Assembly (NCBI GenBank): GCA_017651315.1
Contig: JAGCDE010000027.1
Span: 1 to 37,302 of the forward strand
Reading direction: 5' to 3'
DNA: 37,302 nucleotides
Source of the DNA: Bacteroidaceae bacterium
Lineage (GTDB): Bacteria; Bacteroidota; Bacteroidia; Bacteroidales; Bacteroidaceae
Under the pieces are notes generated by a model, which saw only the letters and a program-made list of their open reading frames with translations, was not told the origin of the DNA and made no database searches. The position numbers were made by a program, and so were the translations under genes. Positions 14,765 to 23,483 of the stretch are shown here, in pieces (positions within the stretch are counted from its first letter, which is position 1; every line of letters begins with the position of its first letter).

Positions 14765-16759
14765 ATGAAAAAGTTTCATGCCGGCAGAATAGCAGCTTTG
14801 CCGGCCCTGCTTTTGCTGTTATGCAGCTGCGGGGCCGAACTGCACATACGCAAAGGAGACCAGAGTTTCGCTTTGGGTGAATACAATGATGCCGCCGCCC
14901 ACTATAAGCGCGGATATTCCGGCTTATCGTCCAAGGAGAAGGAGCTGCGTGCCTCCACCGCATTCAAGCTGGGTGAATCCTACCGTCGTATCAATTACAC
15001 TCCACGTGCCCTGGCTGCCTATCAGAATGCTGTCCGTTACAAATATTCCGACTCAACGGTCTATAGGGTTCTGGCTGATATGCAGCTTATCAGCGGGAAA
15101 TACAAGGATGCCGAGAAAAACTACAGGATTGCCCTTGAATATAATCCGGACGATGTCCTGTCACTCAAAGGTCTGGAATCATGTAGCCTGACAACCGAAT
15201 ATACCGGGAACCCCACCCGGTTCATTGTCAGGAAGGACCCGGTCCTGAACAGCCGTTACAGCGAGTGGTCACCCGTCCTGGCAGGAGAGGATTGGGGACA
15301 GATATATTTCACTTCCACCCGCAAGGAGGCCTCAGGTGATGACCTAAACCCCATCACAGGCGTGAAAAGCTGTGACATATTCATATCCACCAAGGATGAC
15401 AAGGGTAAATGGAGCAAGCCCAAACCTATCGAGAACGGCCCCAACAGTGAGTTCGAAGACGGTAGCTGCGCTCTGAACCCCGACATGTCTGTCATGTATT
15501 TCACATACTGCGCCACCGATCCCCAGATGCCGAGAGCAGCCAGAATCATGAAATCGAACAGAAGCGACGCCTCATGGTCATCGGCTGCGCCCTATTCCGA
15601 CCGTGAGGACTCGATCTACAACTATGCACATCCCGCGGTATCCCCCGACGGCAAGTGGCTCTATTTCGTATCCGATATGGACGGAGGATACGGCGGACTG
15701 GACATCTGGCGCGTCCCTATCGGAGGGCGTCTCATAGGTGCAGAGAATCTTGGGCCTGACATAAACACACCAGGAAACGAGATGTTTCCCACCTTCCGTA
15801 TGAACGGAGAACTCTATTTTTCATCGGACGGTCATCCCGGCATGGGCGGGCTTGACATATTCCGTGCCGTTGCCACAGACGACTCCACATGGACCATATC
15901 CAACATGCAGTCTCCCGTCAATTCCAGATATGACGATTTCGGCATGACCTTCCAGGGTGACCTTACCCGTGGATATTTCAGCTCCAACCGCAACGATGGC
16001 CGCGGTCGCGACCACTTGTGGACATTCGAACTGCCGGAGACCGTCCACCGTATCACAGGCTGGGTATATGAGAAGGACGGCTATGAACTACCCGATGCAA
16101 TCGTACATCTGGTAGGTAATGACGGTACAAACATGAAACTGAATGTCAAGGATGACGGTTCTTTCACACAGCGTGTCACCCCCGGGGTCAGTTACCTGTT
16201 GCTCGGCACCTCCAAAGGCTATATGAACTACATGCAGGAGATGACAGCCGACAGCACAGACCAGGACCGGGAATATGTCCTGCAGTTCCCTCTCTCATCC
16301 ATATCCAAGCCTGTCCTGATAGACAACATATTCTATGACTTTGACAAGGCTACTCTGCGTCCCGAATCGGCCCAGTCACTTGACGAACTGGTGATTCTGC
16401 TCAACAATAACCCGGGAGTGACTATCGAGATAGGGGCACACTGTGACTACAAGGGCGATGATGACTACAACAAGCGTCTGTCCCAGCAGAGAGCGGAAAG
16501 CGTGGTACAGTACCTCATCAACCATGGGATTGACAAGGAGAGGCTTACAGCACGGGGATACGGGGAGACACAACCCAAGACCATCAGCCGCAAGGCGGCC
16601 GGACAGTATGATTTCCTGAATGAGAACGATATACTTTCCGAAGATTTCATCCTGAAGCTGACTGAGGAGCAGCAGGAGATATGCAACCAGCTCAACCGTC
16701 GGACGGAGTTCAGGGTACTCAGGACTACATACGGCCTTTTCGGAAACAGGTTACAATGA
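14765..16759 (+). CDS. OmpA-family lipoprotein with TPR, PD40 and CRD domains
   Basis: The 664-residue protein has a lipoprotein signal peptide (LLLLCSCG, lipid Cys about residue 22). TPR repeats follow at about 27-145 (GEYNDAAAHYKRG, ALAAYQNAV, DAEKNYRIAL), then a PD40/WD40-like beta-propeller at about 165-425 with repeated motifs SPDGKWLYFVS, GGLDIWR and GGLDIFR. A carboxypeptidase-regulatory-like fold lies at about 430-505, and an OmpA peptidoglycan-binding domain at about 520-650 (YDFDKATLRPES, the Asp/Arg motif in HCDYKGDDDYNKRLSQQRAE). This order matches PorE-type proteins, which bind peptidoglycan next to the type IX secretion machine, but the same order also occurs in genomes without that system. 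ATG 14765 is used; the TTG just before it only adds one Met. Its 3' end overlaps the convergent methylase gene by 9 nt. Confidence 0.88.
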   Translation: MKKFHAGRIAALPALLLLLCSCGAELHIRKGDQSFALGEYNDAAAHYKRGYSGLSSKEKELRASTAFKLGESYRRINYTPRALAAYQNAVRYKYSDSTVYRVLADMQLISGKYKDAEKNYRIALEYNPDDVLSLKGLESCSLTTEYTGNPTRFIVRKDPVLNSRYSEWSPVLAGEDWGQIYFTSTRKEASGDDLNPITGVKSCDIFISTKDDKGKWSKPKPIENGPNSEFEDGSCALNPDMSVMYFTYCATDPQMPRAARIMKSNRSDASWSSAAPYSDREDSIYNYAHPAVSPDGKWLYFVSDMDGGYGGLDIWRVPIGGRLIGAENLGPDINTPGNEMFPTFRMNGELYFSSDGHPGMGGLDIFRAVATDDSTWTISNMQSPVNSRYDDFGMTFQGDLTRGYFSSNRNDGRGRDHLWTFELPETVHRITGWVYEKDGYELPDAIVHLVGNDGTNMKLNVKDDGSFTQRVTPGVSYLLLGTSKGYMNYMQEMTADSTDQDREYVLQFPLSSISKPVLIDNIFYDFDKATLRPESAQSLDELVILLNNNPGVTIEIGAHCDYKGDDDYNKRLSQQRAESVVQYLINHGIDKERLTARGYGETQPKTISRKAAGQYDFLNENDILSEDFILKLTEEQQEICNQLNRRTEFRVLRTTYGLFGNRLQ

Positions 16760-18124
16760 AATACGGATGCGCCAGTCTGACGGATACATGTTATTGGCCC
16801 GGTTGCCTATGTTCTTCACGAATCCCAACGGTCTGCCCGAATAAGTAAGCAGAAGAATCCCCTTGGGCGCATCGGCAATACGCAAGGCTTCACATCGCAA
16901 ATATGATAAAGCTTCCTCTCTTGAAACCTCCAGATTGCAGAACGACCCGGTACGGATCAGTCCGGACATGGCCAAGGCATGTGCCGGTACAAGGTCACGG
17001 CCTTTAAGTCTGGCAATCTCTGTCCCTCTGACAAGCGGATAGAGTGATTGCCCTATCCGGAGCATGTCATCAGCCTGCGGGTATGGCAATGCATATATCG
17101 TACCGCCGTCCTTACAGAACCTGAAACTGTCGGCATCCAAGACCCATTTATCCGTCCCGGACGATCCGGATTCCTGGTTTACTCCACCATTGGCGGATCT
17201 GTATGGGACATGCGATGTACCGTTTTTTTGAAGCAAAGCCAGAAAGAAGCCCTCACCCCTGGTCCTGTTCTGCATGAACCTATACACCGGAATCCCTGTT
17301 CCGTCCAATGCTCCGGTAATATTCCAGGAAGGATCGGTATCAATCGGAACAGGTTCCGCCCCGAGAGTGTCAATAATCCAATGCACATTCTCCTCATTCT
17401 CGGCCAGATTGAACGTACATGTACTGTAAATCAGAAAACCTCCCGGCTTGAGTGCGCTCCATACATCGGACAATATGCCGCGTTGCCGGTCAGCGCACTT
17501 TTGGACAGTCTCCACACTCCAGTCCTCCACTGCCTTAGGCTCCTTGCGGAACATACCCTCGCCGGAACATGGTGCATCGACCGCGATCACGTCGAAAAGC
17601 ACACCTGAACCGCCTATCTGACAGGGAGTGTTACATGTCACCATCACACCCGGCCTGCCCCACTTGACCATGTTCTCAGCCAGTATCTTGGCTCGGCCTC
17701 TCTGTATCTCGTTCGATACCAGAATGCTGCCTTCAGGAAGCAACGAAGCTATCAGTGTAGATTTGCCGCCTGGTGCGGCACACAGATCCAGGAACCGCAC
17801 AGGGCCGTTCACACACCTGCGCACAGCCTGTTCCACAAACATTGACGAAGCTTCCTGAACATAATAGAGTCCCTGATGAAACAGCGGATCACTGATGAAC
17901 GAAGGCCTGCGATCCAGATAACATGCATCCGATGCCCATGGCACTTCACCATCCCGGCAGCAATCCAATGATTCAAGGACATCCTGAAAACCGGATAGTT
18001 TCCGGACATTGAGCCTGATGCTTACTGACGAAGGCGTATTGCCGAGTGCATCCGACAATCCCGCGGCACATTCACCAGGCATAATCCGGGACAACATGCT
18101 GATAAATTCTGAAGGCAGTTCCAT
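16751..18124 (-). CDS. RsmF/RsmB-type RNA cytosine-C5 methyltransferase
   Basis: The 457-residue enzyme belongs to the NOL1/NOP2/Sun family and would methylate a cytosine in rRNA (or tRNA) with S-adenosylmethionine. The SAM loop is FLDLCAAPGGKSTLIASLLP (111-130). The two cysteines needed for catalysis and release are C186 in DAPCSGEGMF and C236 in YSTCTF. The C-terminal 150 residues fit the RsmF-like RNA-binding region. The length is close to that of E. coli RsmF, the most likely match, although site specificity cannot be assigned. It runs convergent to the OmpA-family gene and divergent from thyA, with a 70-nt gap to thyA. Confidence 0.88.
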   Translation of the reverse strand: MELPSEFISMLSRIMPGECAAGLSDALGNTPSSVSIRLNVRKLSGFQDVLESLDCCRDGEVPWASDACYLDRRPSFISDPLFHQGLYYVQEASSMFVEQAVRRCVNGPVRFLDLCAAPGGKSTLIASLLPEGSILVSNEIQRGRAKILAENMVKWGRPGVMVTCNTPCQIGGSGVLFDVIAVDAPCSGEGMFRKEPKAVEDWSVETVQKCADRQRGILSDVWSALKPGGFLIYSTCTFNLAENEENVHWIIDTLGAEPVPIDTDPSWNITGALDGTGIPVYRFMQNRTRGEGFFLALLQKNGTSHVPYRSANGGVNQESGSSGTDKWVLDADSFRFCKDGGTIYALPYPQADDMLRIGQSLYPLVRGTEIARLKGRDLVPAHALAMSGLIRTGSFCNLEVSREEALSYLRCEALRIADAPKGILLLTYSGRPLGFVKNIGNRANNMYPSDWRIRISL

Positions 18125-18194
18125 ATCCTATACAAGCAGGACACGAAGTTAGCCAAAAAATCAGTATATTCGCAGTCAGCTAAAGCCATTTTGA

Positions 18195-18989
18195 ATGAAA
18201 CAATATCTCGACCTGCTTGACAGGATACTCCGCGAAGGAGTAAAGAAAAGCGACCGCACAGGTACCGGTACCATAAGCGTATTCGGGCACCAGATGCGTT
18301 TCAACCTGGAAGAAGGGTTCCCGTTGCTGACGACAAAGAAGCTGCATCTCAAGTCTATCATCTACGAGTTGCTGTGGTTCCTTAACGGGGACACCAATGC
18401 CCGCTGGCTTCAGGAGCGTGGAGTACGCATCTGGAACGAATGGGCAGATCCTGACGGAGAGTTAGGCCATATATACGGTTACCAGTGGCGGTCCTGGCCG
18501 GATTATGAAGGAGGCTTCATCGACCAGATTTCAGAGGCTGTAGAAACAATAATGAAGAATCCCGATTCACGCCGCATAATCGTGAGTGCCTGGAACGTAG
18601 CCGACCTCAAGAACATGAACCTCCCCCCCTGCCACGCTTTCTTCCAGTTCTATGTCGCCGACGGAAAGCTTAGCCTGCAGCTCTACCAACGCAGTGCCGA
18701 CACGTTCCTTGGAGTGCCCTTCAATATAGCGTCCTACGCTTTGCTCACCATGATGATGGCTCAGGTTACAGGCCTCAAGCCGGGTGATTTCATACATACC
18801 ACCGGGGACACGCACCTGTACCTCAACCATCTTGAACAGGCACGGCTTCAGCTCACACGACAGCCGAGACCTCTTCCCAGAATGGTCATTAACCCCGATG
18901 TGAAGAGCATCTTTGATTTCAAGTATGAGGATTTCCAACTTGAAGGATATGACCCGTACCCTCACATTAAAGCCGAAGTGTCAGTATGA
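18195..18989 (+). CDS. thyA: Thymidylate synthase
   Basis: The 264-residue enzyme makes dTMP from dUMP with methylene-tetrahydrofolate, releasing dihydrofolate. The length equals that of E. coli ThyA. The catalytic cysteine is C146 in [12 protein letters not shown]. Other signatures are [18 protein letters not shown] (21-38), [13 protein letters not shown], the phosphate-binding [11 protein letters not shown], and [16 protein letters not shown]. Its stop overlaps the DHFR start by 4 nt (ATGA), so synthesis and recycling of the folate product are translated together. The upstream gap has TATATTCG at about 18163-18170, one base off the -7 consensus. Confidence 0.98.
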   Translation: MKQYLDLLDRILREGVKKSDRTGTGTISVFGHQMRFNLEEGFPLLTTKKLHLKSIIYELLWFLNGDTNARWLQERGVRIWNEWADPDGELGHIYGYQWRSWPDYEGGFIDQISEAVETIMKNPDSRRIIVSAWNVADLKNMNLPPCHAFFQFYVADGKLSLQLYQRSADTFLGVPFNIASYALLTMMMAQVTGLKPGDFIHTTGDTHLYLNHLEQARLQLTRQPRPLPRMVINPDVKSIFDFKYEDFQLEGYDPYPHIKAEVSV

Positions 18990-19489
18990 TAACAATAATA
19001 GCAGCCCTATCCATGGACGGTGCCATCGGCTTTGGGAACCGTCTTCTCTATCATTTGAATGCCGATATGAAACGTTTCAAGGCTCTGACCATCGGCCATA
19101 CCGTTCTCATGGGCCGCAACACCTTTGAATCGTTGCCCAACGGAGCTCTCCCCGGCCGCAGGAACATTGTCCTTACCCGCGACAGATCCCGCTCTTTCCC
19201 CAACGCCGAGACATGCGCATCATTGGATGAGGCACTCTACGCCTGCAATCCGGACGAGCAGATATTCATAATAGGCGGAGCCCAGGTTTACAGTCAGGCG
19301 CTACCATTAGCCCAACGGCTGGAACTGACCGTCATTCATGACATACCCGAACAGGCCGACGCTGCATTCCCTTCGTTCCGAAGCTCACCCTCCTGGCAGC
19401 TGACATTCCGTGAGGATCATCCTGCCGATGACAAGAACCCATTTCCCTATTCCTTCCTGACATACATAAAGGAGGAGCCATGTCAATAA
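18986..19489 (+). CDS. folA: Dihydrofolate reductase
   Basis: The 167-residue protein reduces dihydrofolate to tetrahydrofolate with NADPH. It has the usual N-terminal strand and substrate loop ([28 protein letters not shown], read in two parts), the NADPH motif [12 protein letters not shown] (38-49), the second nucleotide-binding stretch RRNIVLTRD, and [18 protein letters not shown] near residue 95. The acidic residue contacting folate is the Asp of NADMKRF (about residue 27), as in the bacterial family. It overlaps thyA by 4 nt. A strong terminator follows within 75 nt. Confidence 0.97.
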   Translation: MITIIAALSMDGAIGFGNRLLYHLNADMKRFKALTIGHTVLMGRNTFESLPNGALPGRRNIVLTRDRSRSFPNAETCASLDEALYACNPDEQIFIIGGAQVYSQALPLAQRLELTVIHDIPEQADAAFPSFRSSPSWQLTFREDHPADDKNPFPYSFLTYIKEEPCQ

Positions 19490-19529
19490 AGAAACGTAAC
19501 AGTATCACCCCATATATACACAATAAAGA

Positions 19530-19564
19530 AGAAGGGCCCCGCTATCATTATCGGAGGCCCTTCT
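19530..19564. terminator. Bidirectional terminator between folA and exbD
   Basis: AGAAGGGCC (19530-19538) pairs perfectly with GGCCCTTCT (19556-19564), a 9-bp stem with a 17-nt partly self-pairing loop. It lies between converging genes and its outer arms give A/T-rich tails on both sides. Confidence 0.75.
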
Positions 19565-19586
19565 ATCCTAAAATCAGGCAATCGTT

Positions 19587-20057
19587 TTATTTCTTGCCTT
19601 CCTTTGTAGCCGAATAGACGATATTCAAGGCCCATGCCTTACGCAAAGCCTGCTTCACGTCCGTTACAATACCCATCTGGGTGTTGGTGTCAATCTTGAG
19701 AGACATCTTCATGAAGGGTTTGTCCTTCTCGGCCATGCTCTCACGCTCTGATACCACGAAATCACGTATGTGATCCGGCTCAGCGAACTTGTCATTGAGC
19801 TGGATACGAGGGGCCGGTCCCAAAGCAGCACGATACTCCTTTGTGGGGGGGCCGATGTAAATGTGCGATACCAGAGATTTCTTCTCAAGCTTCTCGATTT
19901 CAGTACCTGAAGGAGTAGTGAACTGGACCTTCAGTTCAACCTCACGCATGGTAGTCACCATCATGAAGAAGAACAGGACTGTGAAAATCAAGTCTGGAAG
20001 AGACGAAGTGTTCAACTCCGGCATTTCCCTTTTTCCGTTACTTCTGAACTTACTCAT
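19587..20057 (-). CDS. ExbD/TolR-family protein (second copy)
   Basis: The 156-residue protein has a short cytoplasmic N-terminus, one transmembrane helix (LIFTVLFFFMMVTTM, about 23-37) and a periplasmic domain. The helix is preceded by SSLPD, whose Asp22 is at the position of the proton-carrying aspartate of ExbD/TolR. The periplasmic part ends with the VTDVKQALRKAWALNIVYS segment typical of these folds. It would couple proton flow through the ExbB-type channel to movement of a periplasmic partner. It is the last gene of the operon, 5 nt after the first ExbD gene. The sequence between helix and C-terminus differs clearly from the neighbouring ExbD, so the two are not a recent duplication. 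Confidence 0.88.
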   Translation of the reverse strand: MSKFRSNGKREMPELNTSSLPDLIFTVLFFFMMVTTMREVELKVQFTTPSGTEIEKLEKKSLVSHIYIGPPTKEYRAALGPAPRIQLNDKFAEPDHIRDFVVSERESMAEKDKPFMKMSLKIDTNTQMGIVTDVKQALRKAWALNIVYSATKEGKK

Positions 20058-20062
20058 ATCAG

Positions 20063-20671
20063 TTACTGTGCTAATGCTGCTGAACCATACTGTTTAGGCT
20101 CGGCCTCGGAAATCTTGGAAGGATACATACCTTTGGCGTATGTCTGCTCGTCCTCAGTGCAGTCAGGCCAGGATTTGCCGAACACCTGCTTGCACCATTC
20201 ATCCCTCAGCTCATTGTAAGCCTTTGTCAACTCATTCTGTACCTTAAAATAAACCTCGTAATTTGTGGAACGGTCTGTCTGCAGCGAAATCACATGCTTG
20301 ACCGTAGTTACGATGGTTCTGAAACCCGGAACCTCATAATCCTCCTTGATGGGCAGATTCGCATTGTCATTGGGGTTGGCTATGAACTCCTTGGCAAGAT
20401 CCTTAAGTTCACTTACCTCAATCTGCTTGTTGATCACACCGTTCTTCACCCAAATCTCATTGGCCTTGTTGACATTAACGACCATGACATTGCGCTCCTT
20501 GATCTTCACCTCCTGATCCTCGGCGTTCGGATCCCACTCGGGAAGACGACGGGACAGACCGGTATCTGTGTCCATTGATGTGGTCACAAGAAAGAATATG
20601 AGCAGAATGAACGATATATCTGCTGTTGAAGATGAATTCAGTCCGGGAACTTTTCTACCACTTTTTCCCAT
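20063..20671 (-). CDS. ExbD/TolR-family protein (first copy)
   Basis: The 202-residue protein has one transmembrane helix (ISFILLIFFLVTTSM, about 19-33). Asp18 in STADISF is the expected proton-pathway residue. The periplasmic domain is longer than in standard ExbD: after the family fold (KNGVINKQIEVSEL, TIVTTVKHVISLQTD, YEVYFKVQNELTKAYNEL) it has a C-terminal extension of about 45 residues including WCKQVFGKSWPDC with two cysteines. Such extended ExbDs are paired with a shorter one in Bacteroidota operons. It follows the 176-residue membrane protein by 23 nt. Confidence 0.88.
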   Translation of the reverse strand: MGKSGRKVPGLNSSSTADISFILLIFFLVTTSMDTDTGLSRRLPEWDPNAEDQEVKIKERNVMVVNVNKANEIWVKNGVINKQIEVSELKDLAKEFIANPNDNANLPIKEDYEVPGFRTIVTTVKHVISLQTDRSTNYEVYFKVQNELTKAYNELRDEWCKQVFGKSWPDCTEDEQTYAKGMYPSKISEAEPKQYGSAALAQ

Positions 20672-20694
20672 AATGATTCTCTTTCAAGGTTGAA

Positions 20695-21225
20695 TTATCT
20701 CCTTTTTTTGAATACGCCTATCATTGAAAGGACTGCACACAGGATTGCAATCAATGCAAGAGCATACATTGAATACAGGCACACATCCGACAACTTAAGC
20801 ATTGAAGCCACCTCATAAAGATGCTGGTTACCCAGACGCAGAGGAGTAGTATCTGCAAGGAAGTAAGATACCACTATGATGGCTATCATAAGAACAAAGA
20901 TGGGAGCGGCATAGCTTACCTTACCCTCCTTCCTGACATCTTCGTTGACAGGTCTTTTCCTCTCAATGCTTCTGTACTTCATGTTCTTGAAGCCGTTCAC
21001 AATTCCGAACAGGAGCACTGCTCCTATGCAGATTACAACCAGGGCATACATCCAGAGGATTAGCGTACCGGTGTGTTGGGGAGCTGTAAGGTTCTTGCCA
21101 TTCAGGAACTCTGTCTGGTCAAATCCTACTCCATAGAACAGTACGAGTACTACTGCGGAGAGGATAAAGAGAAGAGCCAGAATCCAGGATGAAGCCTTTA
21201 TCTGTTTGTTATCGTCTTTTTCCAT
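20695..21225 (-). CDS. Integral membrane protein of the ExbB/ExbD operon
   Basis: The 176-residue protein has four predicted transmembrane helices: ILALLFILSAVVLVLF, GTLILWMYALVVICIGAVLL, AAPIFVLMIAIIVVSYFL, and a last one around YALALIAILCAVLSMIGVF. A basic loop (KNMKYRSIERKRPV) lies between helices two and three. I recognise no named family, but its place between an ExbB-type and two ExbD-type genes, with gaps of 12 and 23 nt, makes it a probable accessory of that motor. No catalytic motif is visible. Confidence 0.7.
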   Translation of the reverse strand: MEKDDNKQIKASSWILALLFILSAVVLVLFYGVGFDQTEFLNGKNLTAPQHTGTLILWMYALVVICIGAVLLFGIVNGFKNMKYRSIERKRPVNEDVRKEGKVSYAAPIFVLMIAIIVVSYFLADTTPLRLGNQHLYEVASMLKLSDVCLYSMYALALIAILCAVLSMIGVFKKRR

Positions 21226-21237
21226 GACAATGGCTTT

Positions 21238-22044
21238 TTACTTTTTGAACTTGAGGTTGTACTTCAGGATGATATCGAGCAAGCTCACTGATGAGTTCTC
21301 CATATCGGTGTTCAAAGCCTCCACCTTACTCAGGATATAGTTATAGAACACCTGAAGGATAAGGGCAACAATAATACCGAAGATTGTGGTGATAAGGGCC
21401 ACCTTCATACCGCCGGCAACGACTGTCGGAGATATATCACCAGCCTGCTGGATATCATCGAATGCCTGCACCATACCGATCACAGTACCAAGGAATCCGA
21501 GTGAAGGAGACATTGCTATGAACAGTGTGATCCATGAAAGGTTCTTCTCAAGGTTCGAAGCCTGGACGCTACCGTATGACACGACTGAACGCTCCACCAC
21601 GTCAAGACCCTGGTCAATTCTCATAAGTCCCTGATAGCAGATTGAAGCAACCGGGCCGCGTGTGTCACGGCAAATCTTCTTGGCACCCTCAATGTCACCG
21701 TTCTCAAGCGAAGCCTGAATGTCTTCAAGAAGCTTCTTGCTGTTGATCTCACAGAGGCTGAGGAAGATGATACGCTCGATGCAGAGAGCAAGACCGATGA
21801 TCATGGCGATGGCAACAAGCGACATGAAGCCTGCATTACCCTCGATGAACTTCACCTTGATGTTCTTGTGGATGCTCTGCTGCTCTTCTACAGGAGCCTG
21901 GACAATCTCGTCAACTGTCTCTTCAGCGGCTTCTACAACTTCCTGTACCTCCTGAGCAGCTTCAACTGCGTCCTGGGCATTAATTGTCTGGTTTGCTCCG
22001 ATAAGGAGACCCGTCATTGCAATGAATGCAAATACCTTTTTCAT
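21238..22044 (-). CDS. MotA/TolQ/ExbB-family proton channel
   Basis: The 268-residue protein forms the proton-channel part of an energy-transducing motor. It begins with a signal-peptide-like segment (core AFIAMTGLLIGANQ, then INAQ). An acidic Gln/Glu-rich stretch (about 25-58) follows, then three membrane helices. The family signature SLGFLGTVIGMVQAFDDI lies near residue 185, followed by the last helix (LITTIFGIIVALILQVFYNYI). The cytoplasmic middle, with CRDTRGPVASICYQGL, is normal for the family. It is first in the operon with a membrane protein and two ExbDs. Whether the motor drives TonB or Tol-type partners is not decidable here. Confidence 0.9.
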   Translation of the reverse strand: MKKVFAFIAMTGLLIGANQTINAQDAVEAAQEVQEVVEAAEETVDEIVQAPVEEQQSIHKNIKVKFIEGNAGFMSLVAIAMIIGLALCIERIIFLSLCEINSKKLLEDIQASLENGDIEGAKKICRDTRGPVASICYQGLMRIDQGLDVVERSVVSYGSVQASNLEKNLSWITLFIAMSPSLGFLGTVIGMVQAFDDIQQAGDISPTVVAGGMKVALITTIFGIIVALILQVFYNYILSKVEALNTDMENSSVSLLDIILKYNLKFKK

Positions 22045-22142
22045 TTGAGTTTGTTTTTAGTTGTTAGTATGTTCTTATAATTAAAAATTCTCCCAAAACA
22101 TGTTCGGACGCCTTCCATAATTCCGTCACCCCATATTATGGG

Positions 22143-22230
22143 CGGAAAGACGGGGATTCGAACCCCGGATACGCTTTTGGCGTATACACGCTTTCCAGGC
22201 GTGCCTCTTCAACCGCTCGAGCATCTTTCC
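22143..22230 (-). tRNA. tRNA-Ser (anticodon GGA)
   Basis: Read on the minus strand, the acceptor arm GGAAAGA pairs with TCTTTCC. The D-arm has GCTCGAGCGGTTGAAG, the anticodon stem CACGC/GCGTG encloses the GGA anticodon, a long variable arm (TATACGCC...GGCGTAT type) marks a class II tRNA, and GGTTCGAATCC is the T-loop. The discriminator is G and CCA is not encoded (CCC follows). It decodes UCC. It lies in the divergent gap between the ExbB gene and lpxK. Confidence 0.95.
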
Positions 22231-22409
22231 TTGAAGGCACTATCCACCCATAGCGTCCAAAACGGTTGCAAATTACAACATTTTTACGGAATATAACAAC
22301 CATTCGTTATTAAAACATGTAAAAAAATAAGGTTTTGCCCTCCGCAAGGCTCTCCCCGGCCCTTAAAACAGTCAACATTACCTATTTTTAATTAAATTTG
22401 CCCTTCTAT

Positions 22410-23483
22410 ATGGGACCTGATTTCCGGACATACAAGCTTCTTAAGCCGGTCAGTCGGATCTGGGCAGCCGTCAGCTCTGTCCGGAACCGCCTATTTGACA
22501 AAGGAATCCTCAGGTCAGAGACATTCCGTCTGCCTGTGATATCGGTAGGCAACATTACCGTAGGCGGAACCGGCAAATCACCCCACACTGCATATATAGC
22601 TTCACTGCTGGCCCGCAGCGGCCGGACAGCCATCCTGAGCAGAGGCTATGGCCGTCAGACCAAAGGGTTCCGCATGGTCTCACCATCTGACACATACCGC
22701 TCTGTAGGGGATGAGCCCCTGATGCTCTCCATTCTGCTTCCGGATGTATGCGTTGCAGTCGATGAGGACAGGGCCCACGGAATCAGGACCATTATTAATA
22801 AGGTGAATCCCAGGGTAATAGTTCTCGACGATGCCTTCCAGCACCGTAAAGTCACCCCTTCCCTCAACATCCTGCTCATCAACTATAACCGGAACATTCT
22901 CCTTGACTGTCCGATGCCGGCAGGAAGATTGCGGGAGAGCGCGTCCAACCGCGACAGGGCCGACATAATGGTTGTGACAAAGTGTCCGCAGGGAATCGGT
23001 CTGTCCGAAATGGAGAGCATATCAGCGGAACTTGTTACAGCCAGGCAGCAGCGGGTATGGTTCTCCACGATGGAATACGGTCCTCTATACAGGCTCAGCG
23101 ACCACACCGTATATTCGCCCGACATCTCCACCCCTATACTCGCCGTGACAGGAATCGCATCACCCGATGCGATGGTCGCCCACCTGAAGGACACCTTCCG
23201 CGAAGTGGCCCTGATATCATACCCGGACCATCACCGCTTCACAAGCAGGAATCTGCTGAAAATCGGCAGGACACTTGACGCCATAGGGTCAGGAGCCATT
23301 ATCGTCACCACAGAGAAGGATGCGTCAAGGTTCCTGAGTGCCGATATGCCCCCCGGGCTTATCGGCAGGATATTTGTACTACCCATTGCCGTCAGGTTCC
23401 TTAAAGACGGCGACCTGTTTGATAGCTTAATTACAGAACATGTTGAATCATTCGAAAAAAATAACAGTCATGACTGCACCTGA
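22410..23483 (+). CDS. lpxK: Tetraacyldisaccharide 4'-kinase
   Basis: The 357-residue inner-membrane-associated kinase phosphorylates the 4' position of the lipid A disaccharide precursor. The nucleotide site is VGNITVGGTGKSPHTAYIAS (about 47-66), followed by the family motifs ILSRGYGRQTKGF and VGDEPLML. VAVDEDRAHGI and VIVLDDAFQHR come next, the last containing the DDxxQH signature. YPDHHRFT and TTEKDASRF near the C-terminus also match. ATG 22410 is used: a TTG start at 22398 would lie within a possible -7 box (TAAATTTG, 22393-22400), which leaves an almost leaderless mRNA. The 3' end overlaps thiL. Confidence 0.95.
   Translation: MGPDFRTYKLLKPVSRIWAAVSSVRNRLFDKGILRSETFRLPVISVGNITVGGTGKSPHTAYIASLLARSGRTAILSRGYGRQTKGFRMVSPSDTYRSVGDEPLMLSILLPDVCVAVDEDRAHGIRTIINKVNPRVIVLDDAFQHRKVTPSLNILLINYNRNILLDCPMPAGRLRESASNRDRADIMVVTKCPQGIGLSEMESISAELVTARQQRVWFSTMEYGPLYRLSDHTVYSPDISTPILAVTGIASPDAMVAHLKDTFREVALISYPDHHRFTSRNLLKIGRTLDAIGSGAIIVTTEKDASRFLSADMPPGLIGRIFVLPIAVRFLKDGDLFDSLITEHVESFEKNNSHDCT

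Noticed and set aside
17048-17608. A 186-codon plus-strand frame opposite the RNA methylase
   Set aside because: Antisense to conserved catalytic motifs of the methylase; no independent support.
23400-23470. Thiamine-pyrophosphate riboswitch for thiL
   Set aside because: thiL starts inside lpxK, leaving no leader, and no conserved TPP aptamer sequence is seen there.
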